DNA from: Thermomicrobiaceae bacterium
GTDB taxonomy: Bacteria; Chloroflexota; Chloroflexia; Thermomicrobiales; Thermomicrobiaceae
Direction: 5' to 3'
Assembly (NCBI GenBank): GCA_014874455.1
Contig: JADBJL010000094.1
Span: 1-64,000 of the forward strand
DNA: 64,000 bases
Part shown: piece by piece, positions 57,534-64,000 of the stretch
How positions within the stretch are numbered: position 1 is the first letter of the stretch
How the letters are laid out: every line of letters starts with the position of its first letter
Notes under the pieces: generated by a model
What the model was told of the DNA's origin: nothing
Databases searched by the model: none
What the model saw: only the letters and a program-made list of their open reading frames with translations
Position numbers and translations under genes: made by a program

Positions 57534-58998
57534 GGTCGTTTCCCTTGCCAATGATGGTTTCGGTCTGCACCTCGCCGGTCGGGTGAACCAGCACCAGCCG
57601 GTGGATACCCCGGCGGCGAGCGTAGCGCCGGTTGGCGCCAGCGGAGCGGTTGCGGACATCGAGCTCGACGACCTCTCCGGTCGCGCGCAGCGATTCGGCG
57701 ACCTCAGCCGCCCGCGCCAGCGCTTCCGGCGCGACCGGCGCGACCAGCGTGACTTCAGGCCCAGCCGGTGCCGGTAGCCCCGCGACTTCGGCGATCCGCT
57801 CCAGCCCGCAGGAGAAGCCACAGGCCGGCAGCGGCGCGCGCGCCCCGAGCACCTGCGCCAGGTCGTCGTAGCGCCCGCCGCCGCAGAGCTGGAGCGAGGG
57901 CTGGTCGGCGGCATAGACCTCGAAGAGAACGCCGGTGTAGTAGTGCAGCCCGCGTGCCATCCCCGGGCTCAGCTCGATCCGGTCGCGCTCGATGCCATAG
58001 GCGGCCAGCAGGTCGAGCACGCTCTCCAGTTGCGTCATCGGCGACGGATCCAGCCCGTGCCGCTCGATGAGCGCCCGCAGCGCGGGGATCGCCTCGCCCG
58101 GCGGGCCGTGGATGGCGGCCAGGTCGCGGACGAAGGCGAACGACCGCCGGAGGTCGTCCGCGTCGTGGGAGCGATTGAGCTTGGCGAGGACGCCGCTGAC
58201 GATCTCCTCGGGCGTACGCGAGCCGCCGGCCACCTGCACACCGGTCTCCTGGAGGATCGCCAGCACCCAGCGCTCGAGCTGCGCGCCGGAGACGTCGCGC
58301 AGCGACGCACCCAGCTCCTGGTAGAGGGTAGCTAGCCGCTCGCTGCCAGTGAGGCCGGCCAGCTCTGGCTCCAGCTCCACCGGCTGGCCCTTGCGCAGGC
58401 GCTCCATGCTCCAGAGCAGCCAGTCGCGCACCCGCTGCCGCAGCGGGAGGCGGCTCAGGAAGTCGAGCACGATGCCGACGTGGCCGACCACGATGCGCGG
58501 CCGGATCCCGACCGCGTCCAGCACCTCGGCGGCCAGGTGGATCACCTCGGCATCGCCGGCCGGCCCGGGAGCGCCGAGCAGCTCGCAGCCGACCTCGGTG
58601 AACTGCCGGCTGCGGCCGGCCTGCGGCCGCTCGTAGCGGAAGACGGGCCCGGCGTAGGAGAGGCGCAGCGGCAACGGTTCGGTCTGGAGGGCCTCGACAT
58701 AATAGCGAAGCACCGAGACAGTGTGCTCCGGGCGCAGCGCGATCTCGCGGTTCCGATAGGTGACGGCGTACATCTGCGCGATGCGCTCGGCCCCCGACTT
58801 GCGCAGGAACAGCTCGGTCGGCTCCAGCACCGGCGTCTCGATGAGCCGGTAGCCGTGGCGTTCCAGCACGTCGAGGAGGCGGTCGAGCACCTGACGCCGG
58901 GCCCGGTACGCCTCCGGGCCGACGTCCTGCATGCCGCGCAGCCGCTCGAGCGGCGCGGCAGCTTCACGCTGGGAAGAAACGGCGCGCGCCTCGGTCAC
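57526..58998 (-). CDS. HisZ/HisS-like class II synthetase-fold protein
   Basis: 'FRYERPQAGRSRQFTEVGCELLG', 'ARGLHYYTGVLFEVYA', 'CGGGRYDDLAQVLG'; next to hisG. Confidence 0.85.
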   Translation of the reverse strand: MTEARAVSSQREAAAPLERLRGMQDVGPEAYRARRQVLDRLLDVLERHGYRLIETPVLEPTELFLRKSGAERIAQMYAVTYRNREIALRPEHTVSVLRYYVEALQTEPLPLRLSYAGPVFRYERPQAGRSRQFTEVGCELLGAPGPAGDAEVIHLAAEVLDAVGIRPRIVVGHVGIVLDFLSRLPLRQRVRDWLLWSMERLRKGQPVELEPELAGLTGSERLATLYQELGASLRDVSGAQLERWVLAILQETGVQVAGGSRTPEEIVSGVLAKLNRSHDADDLRRSFAFVRDLAAIHGPPGEAIPALRALIERHGLDPSPMTQLESVLDLLAAYGIERDRIELSPGMARGLHYYTGVLFEVYAADQPSLQLCGGGRYDDLAQVLGARAPLPACGFSCGLERIAEVAGLPAPAGPEVTLVAPVAPEALARAAEVAESLRATGEVVELDVRNRSAGANRRYARRRGIHRLVLVHPTGEVQTETIIGKGNDRE

Positions 58999-61448
58999 CG
59001 GCGGAGCTCTCCCTTCACCCGCCGCCGGAGGTGCCCCTCGATCCGCTCGCGCAGGCGCGCCAGCTCCTCGTCGGAGAGCGGGCGGTCGGGCGCTGAGAAG
59101 GTCACGCGGAAGGCCAGGCTCTTCTTGCCCGCCGGGATGGCCGGCCCACGGTAGATATCGAACAGCCGGACGGAGACGGCCAGGGCTCCGGCGCCGGCCA
59201 TGATCGCGTCGGCGACCGCGGCGGCCGGCGTGGCCTCGTCCACCACGACCGCGAAGTCCTGGTCGACCGGCTGGTAGCGCGAGACCGGTCGCAGCCGCGG
59301 CGGCTCCAGGCCGAGTTCCAGCAGCCGCTGCAGGTCGATCTCGGCGAAGACGACGCGAATGTCCGGATCGATCTCGAACGCCTCGACGACTTCAGGATGC
59401 ACCTCGCCGAGGATGCCGACCGGCTGTCCCTTGACCAGCACCTCGGCGGCCCGGCCCGGGTGCAGGCTGGGGTGTGCGAGCGGCCGGAAGCGCATGTCGG
59501 GCGCGCCGATCCGCGGTAACAGAGCCTCGAGCACGCCCTTGAGGTCGAAGTAGTCGACCGGCCGCTCGTCGTGGTAGAGGTCGCGCAGGTGGCGGGCGCC
59601 AGCCAGCAGGCAGCCGAGCGTGCGCCGCTCGTCGGGCAGCTCGTCCAGCCCGCGCGGGAGATAGACCTTGCCGGTCTCGAAGATCGCCACCGCGCGGTTG
59701 AACTTCAGGTTCTCCGCCGCGTTGCGGAGCAGCGACGGCAGCAGCGACGGGCGCATGATGGCCCACTCTGGGCGGATCGGATTGAGGGCGCGCACCAGCT
59801 CGCGCTCCGGGCGCGGGTAGAACCCGTAGTGGTCGGGGAAGGTCGCAGCGCCGGGCAGCAGCGCGCGCAGCGCGGCCTCGTCGACCATCGGGTAGGTGAT
59901 CACCTCGCTCAGGCCGGCGGCGACCAGCGTGTCCTGAACCGCCCGCACCAGCCGGAGTTCCGGCGAGATCTCTACCGGCACCGTGCGGCCGAGCGGCAGC
60001 ATCTCAGGCAGTTCGTGGTAGCCGATGACCCGGGCCACCTCCTCCACCAGGTCGGCCGCGATGGTGACGTCGCTCCGGTAGGTCGGCACCTGGACGACGA
60101 TCACCTTCTGGCCGTCTTCCTGGCGCAGCTCTGGCTGGAACTCGAGCCGGTCGAAGACATCGAGCACCGCCTCGTCGGGGAAGTCGACGCCGAGTAGCCG
60201 CGGGATCTCGCTCCGCGGCATGCAGAGCTGGCGAGGCAGCCGAGGGTTCGGGTAGATGTCGACGACCGCGGTGACGCGACAGCCGGGGATGAGCTGCTGG
60301 AAGAGGGCGACGGCCCGGGTGGCGCCCTCCCAGGCCAAGTTGGGATCCAGGCCGCGCTCGAAGCGCGCCGAGGCCTCGGTGCGCAGCCGCTGCGCCCGTG
60401 CCGTGCGGCGGATGCTGCGCATCTCGAAGTTCGCGGTCTCGAGCAGCACCGTGCGCGTCTCGTCGGTGATCTCGCTCTCCAGACCGCCCATCACCCCGGC
60501 GATGCCGACCGGCCGCTCGGCGTCGGCGATCACCAGCGTCTCGGGATCCAGCTCGCGGAGCACCCCATCGAGCGTCTCCAGCGTCTCGCCCGGCCGCGCC
60601 CGGCGCACGACGATGCGTCCCTCGCGCAGCCGATCGCGGTCGAAGGCGTGCTGGGGCTGGCCCCACTCCAGCATGACGTAGTTGGTGATGTCCACCACGT
60701 TGTTGATCGGACGCATGCCAGCGGCCTGCAGCCGCTGCTGCATCCACCAGGGCGAAGGGCCGACGGTTACGTCCTCGATCACCACGCCGACGAACCGGTA
60801 GCAGAGATCCGGCGCCTCGATCGTCACCAGGCCCTCCGGCCCGCCGACCGACAGCGGCGCGCGCTCTGGGTAGCGCACGCGCTGCCCGATCAGCGCGCCC
60901 AGCTCGCGCGCGACCCCGACGACCGAGAAGGCGTGCACCAGGTTCGGCGTGATCTCCAGCTCCAGCACCTGGTCGCCGAGGTACTCCCGTAGCGGTATCC
61001 CGACCGGCGCGTCGGCCTGCAGCACCATAATCCCCTCGTGCTCGTCGGAGAGCCCCAGTTCCTTCTCGGAGCAGACCATGCCCTCGGAGCGGACGCCACG
61101 GATGGTGCTGGGCTTGAGCGTGATCAGCTTCGGCTCCACGCTGTGGCCGTCGTAGAGCGTCGCGCCTGGCAGGGCGAGCGCCACCTTCTGGCCCGGCGCG
61201 ATGTTGGGCGCCCCGGTGACCACGGTCAGCCGGTGCGCGCCAGCGTCCACCGTCGCCAGCACCAGCCGGTCGGCGTTCGGGTGCGGCTCGACGCGCTCGA
61301 CGACGCCGACATAGATGTTGTCCCAGGTCGAGCCGATCTCGGTGATCGCCTCGACTTCCAGGCCCGCCAGAGTCAGCCGCTCAGCGATCTCGCGGGCGCT
61401 CAGCTCGGTGGGAACCAGCTCCTTGAGCCACCTGACCGGTACCTTCAT
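58995..61448 (-). CDS. pheT: Phenylalanine-tRNA ligase beta subunit
   Basis: 'MKVPVRWLKELVPTELSAREIAERLTLAGLEVEAI', B3/B5 and FDX-ACB domains. Confidence 0.97.
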   Translation of the reverse strand: MKVPVRWLKELVPTELSAREIAERLTLAGLEVEAITEIGSTWDNIYVGVVERVEPHPNADRLVLATVDAGAHRLTVVTGAPNIAPGQKVALALPGATLYDGHSVEPKLITLKPSTIRGVRSEGMVCSEKELGLSDEHEGIMVLQADAPVGIPLREYLGDQVLELEITPNLVHAFSVVGVARELGALIGQRVRYPERAPLSVGGPEGLVTIEAPDLCYRFVGVVIEDVTVGPSPWWMQQRLQAAGMRPINNVVDITNYVMLEWGQPQHAFDRDRLREGRIVVRRARPGETLETLDGVLRELDPETLVIADAERPVGIAGVMGGLESEITDETRTVLLETANFEMRSIRRTARAQRLRTEASARFERGLDPNLAWEGATRAVALFQQLIPGCRVTAVVDIYPNPRLPRQLCMPRSEIPRLLGVDFPDEAVLDVFDRLEFQPELRQEDGQKVIVVQVPTYRSDVTIAADLVEEVARVIGYHELPEMLPLGRTVPVEISPELRLVRAVQDTLVAAGLSEVITYPMVDEAALRALLPGAATFPDHYGFYPRPERELVRALNPIRPEWAIMRPSLLPSLLRNAAENLKFNRAVAIFETGKVYLPRGLDELPDERRTLGCLLAGARHLRDLYHDERPVDYFDLKGVLEALLPRIGAPDMRFRPLAHPSLHPGRAAEVLVKGQPVGILGEVHPEVVEAFEIDPDIRVVFAEIDLQRLLELGLEPPRLRPVSRYQPVDQDFAVVVDEATPAAAVADAIMAGAGALAVSVRLFDIYRGPAIPAGKKSLAFRVTFSAPDRPLSDEELARLRERIEGHLRRRVKGELRR

Positions 61449-61536
61449 CGTGCGCGTGCTGTCCTCTCACGAACTGCTCGGTGTCCTGTGTCGATCTCCG
61501 GGGAACTCCCTTGTCCCCCTGCCCTTCAGGTAACCC

Positions 61537-62589
61537 TCAGGGGAGCGCTCGGTTGAACTGGGCCAGGAAGCGGAGGTCGCCCTGGTAGAACAGCCGGATG
61601 TCGGGCACGCCGTACTTCAGCATTACCAGCCGCTCGACCCCCATACCGAAGGCCCAGCCGGTATAGCGCTCCGGGTCGTAGCCCACGTTGCGCAGCACCT
61701 GCGGGTGCACCATGCCGGCCCCCAGGATCTCGATCCACCCGGTGCCTTTGCAGACCCGGCAGCCCTCGCCGCGGCAGAACATGCAGTCGATCGCGAAGTC
61801 GACGCCCGGCTCGACGAACGGGAAGTAGTCGCAGCGGAAGCGCACCTTGCGCTCGTGGCCGAAGAGCTGGCGGGCGAACTCGGCGAGCGTGCCCTTGAGG
61901 TCGGCCATCGTGATCTGCTCGTCGACCGCCAGGCCCTCGATCTGGTGGAAGTGCCACTCGTGGGTCGCGTCCACTGCCTCGAAACGGTAGCAGCGGCCGG
62001 GCACCACCACGCGCACCGGCGGCTGGCGTCGCTCCATGGTGCGGATCTGCATGGGCGAGGTGTGCGGGCGCAGCACGATCTCTTTCTGGTCGGAGACGAT
62101 GAAGATGGTATCCCAGACATCGCGCGCCGGGTGATCCTGGGGGATGTTGAGCGCGTCGAAGGCGTAGTAGCCGTATTCGACCTCTGGCCCCTCGACCGTC
62201 TGGAAGCCGAGGTGGTTGAAGATGGTCGTCACCTCGCGGATCATCTGGGTGACCGGGTGCAGCCCGCCCACGTCGGCCGCGCGGCCGGGCAGGGTGATAT
62301 CGACTGCCTCGGCTGCCAGCCGCTGGCTGAGTTCACTGCGCTTGACCTCCGCTTCGCGCTGCTCGAACCGGGCCGTGAGCTCCTCTTTAAGGGCGTTGAC
62401 CGCCTGCCCGTAGGCCGGGCGTTCCTCCGGCGGCACCTGGCTGATCCGGCGCATGAGCTGCGTCAGCTCGCCGCGCCGCCCGAGATAGCGCCCGTGCCAC
62501 TCGGCGAGCGCCGCCATCGTGCTGGCCTGCTCGAGCTCGGCCAGCGCCTGCAGCCTGATCTGCTCGACTGCCCCGCTCAAGACCGTCAC
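61537..62589 (-). CDS. pheS: Phenylalanine-tRNA ligase alpha subunit
   Basis: 'GLHPVTQMIREVTTIFNHLGFQTVEGPEVE', 'VVVPGRCYRFEAVDATHEWHFHQIEGLAVDE', 'GMGVERLVMLKYGVPDIRLFYQGDLRFLAQF'. Confidence 0.97.
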   Translation of the reverse strand: MTVLSGAVEQIRLQALAELEQASTMAALAEWHGRYLGRRGELTQLMRRISQVPPEERPAYGQAVNALKEELTARFEQREAEVKRSELSQRLAAEAVDITLPGRAADVGGLHPVTQMIREVTTIFNHLGFQTVEGPEVEYGYYAFDALNIPQDHPARDVWDTIFIVSDQKEIVLRPHTSPMQIRTMERRQPPVRVVVPGRCYRFEAVDATHEWHFHQIEGLAVDEQITMADLKGTLAEFARQLFGHERKVRFRCDYFPFVEPGVDFAIDCMFCRGEGCRVCKGTGWIEILGAGMVHPQVLRNVGYDPERYTGWAFGMGVERLVMLKYGVPDIRLFYQGDLRFLAQFNRALP

Positions 62590-62637
62590 CTCCCTGCCTG
62601 TCCCGTCTCGTCCCCGGCTGCGAGCAAACCCATCGAG

Positions 62638-62671
62638 CAAACAAACGAGCAGAGGCATGCACCTCTGCTCG
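62638..62671 (-). terminator. Terminator-like hairpin (possible attenuator) upstream of pheS
   Basis: Minus strand CGAGCAGAGG-tgcatg-CCTCTGCTCG followed by TTTGTTTG. Confidence 0.65.
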
Positions 62672-62699
62672 CCGACGTCGCCGGTTGAGGGCTACACGC

Positions 62700-62804
62700 T
62701 TACCGGGCCAGCACCGCGTGCCCCACCGGCAACGCCGGCGGGCTAAAGTGGACGTGGTGGCTGACGCACACCGTGCACTGGTACCGGCCACGTCTCGCGC
62801 CCAT
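62700..62804 (-). CDS. Putative leaderless 34-aa sORF in the pheST leader
   Basis: MGARRGRYQCTVCVSHHVHFSPPALPVGHAVLAR*; ATG lies about 10 nt downstream of a -10 element. Confidence 0.5.
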   Translation of the reverse strand: MGARRGRYQCTVCVSHHVHFSPPALPVGHAVLAR

Positions 62805-62813
62805 AACGCTACC

Positions 62814-62843
62814 AGCATAAGCGACGGCGCGAGACCATGTCAA
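62814..62843 (-). promoter_or_regulatory. Promoter of pheST operon leader
   Basis: TTGACA - 18 nt - TATGCT on the minus strand. Confidence 0.65.
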
Positions 62844-63115
62844 GCGACAGCAACGGTACGCGTCGTGTGTGCGTCTGTCTAGTTGACCGATGACCAGCCC
62901 CTCGTTATACTGCCTGGCGGGCTTCCAGGCGGGGCCGGTGACCCACGGCAAAGGGTTCGGTCGGGCCAGGGGCCGATCATCTTTTTGAAACTCCTGCCCG
63001 GGAACGATAGCTCGGGGCACCGTCGAGAGCCAGCCGAGTAGACCTGGCGCAGTTCCGTATACTCCTTGCAGCAACACGGGGCTGCCGGTGCCGTTGACCT
63101 GTAGACCAAGGAGGC

Positions 63116-63259
63116 GTGGCCACACTCAGCACGTTCCTACCCGACGACCTGCCTACAGATCGAAAGCGGCTGAGTCGCAGAGATGTGGTGAAGGGAGGTG
63201 TCGCTTTCGGGGCAACGCGTGAAAAGGAAGCAGGCGGCCGAGCGGCCGGTAGCAGGTAG
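63116..63259 (+). pseudogene. Orphan Tat-signal-like remnant
   Basis: GTG ORF VATLSTFLPDDLPTDRKRLSRRDVVKGGVAFGATREKEAGGRAAGSR*; SRRDVVKGG twin-arginine motif without a mature domain. Confidence 0.5.
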
Positions 63260-63365
63260 GCGAGGCTGCCGGCCTGGTGAGTGTGTTCGTTCAGTGGCGA
63301 AGCCGCAGCTCCCAACTGAGGCGGAGATGTATGGGTGACCGTGTTCAGCCTGAGGAGGAGAAACG

Positions 63366-64000
63366 ATGGCAGAGCAGAGACCCCAGTACGACGCATGGCT
63401 CGGCCGAACCCTGAGCCGGCGCGCGCTGGTTCGGTTGCTGGCCGCTGGCGCTGCCACGCCGCTGGTCGGCGGGTTGCTCGCAGGGTGTGCGCGCCAGGAA
63501 GCGACGCCCACCCAAGCACCCGCGGCGTCTCCGGCGCCAGCCGCGACCCCGACGGCGGCGCCAGGGGCCGCGACACCTGCCCCGGGGGCAACGCCGACAG
63601 CAGCGGCTACCCCAGCCGCCGAGGAGATCACGCTCGCCATCTTGCACTTCAGCGTCATCGAAGGGACGACCTGGTCCGGTGCCCACGACCGGGCTGGCAA
63701 ACGCCTGGCGGAGAAGTACCCGAACGTCAAGTACATCTACCGCGAGCAGGTCGGGCCTGACCAGTCGGTACCCTTCGCCGAAGAGATGATCGCGAAAGAG
63801 GGCGCGGATATCATCGTCGGCAACGCCGAGTTCATCGGCCTGCCACTGCTCGACATCGCCGAAAAGTATCCAGACAAGATCTTCGTCTCGATCGTTGCCA
63901 GTGACCTCACGCACACCGAGAACTTCATCCGCGTCTTCCCGCGGCAGTACCAGGCGCTGTATCTGGAGGGCCTGATCGCCGCCGCGCTGACCAAGACCGG
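63366..64000 (+). CDS. BMP-family ABC transporter substrate-binding lipoprotein (partial, runs off window)
   Basis: SD gaggaggag; 'SRRALVRLLAAGAATPLVGGLLAGC' lipobox, Thr/Pro/Ala-rich linker, 'EEITLAILHFSVIEGTTWSGAHDRAGKRLAEKYPNVKYIYREQVG'; ORF open at the window end. Confidence 0.85.
   Translation, partial: MAEQRPQYDAWLGRTLSRRALVRLLAAGAATPLVGGLLAGCARQEATPTQAPAASPAPAATPTAAPGAATPAPGATPTAAATPAAEEITLAILHFSVIEGTTWSGAHDRAGKRLAEKYPNVKYIYREQVGPDQSVPFAEEMIAKEGADIIVGNAEFIGLPLLDIAEKYPDKIFVSIVASDLTHTENFIRVFPRQYQALYLEGLIAAALTKT

Noticed and set aside
1-64000. CRISPR arrays, transposases, integrases, prophage, toxin-antitoxin or defence clusters
   Set aside because: Looked for regularly spaced repeats and hallmark proteins; none seen.

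Overview
High-GC window with no rRNA, tRNA, CRISPR array or transposase that I could support. Gene content and style suggest a thermophilic Chloroflexota (Thermomicrobia-like) genome; this is inference only. The window is mainly housekeeping and metabolic: MoxR/DUF58/DUF4129 cluster, thiO, ispH, ilvB-ilvN-ilvC, rpsO-pnp, larE, VanW/FHA cluster, rpe, PP2C, ruvA, and a pheS-pheT-hisZ/S-hisG-hisD operon. It also has two paralogous Ig-like-repeat surface proteins, a glycoside-hydrolase-like protein sharing a 'YFPETxH...YWExxGG...FGxP' module with one of them, several transporters, and a partial BMP-family lipoprotein at the right edge. The most interesting signals are non-coding: (1) a textbook-like ribosome-mediated attenuator ahead of ilvB, with an SD-preceded leader peptide containing the run LILLIVGLLIIL and mutually exclusive antiterminator/terminator arms; (2) an about 300-nt hairpin-rich leader from a consensus-like promoter, with an SD-sequestering element that has an alternative upstream partner, ahead of a 63-aa orphan protein (candidate riboswitch or other cis-regulatory RNA); (3) a leaderless CxxC/HH sORF plus terminator-like hairpin ahead of pheST. 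Other items include an LprG/Rv1410c-like lipoprotein-MFS pair, an M24 peptidase homologue lacking the expected metal ligands, and several gene remnants.
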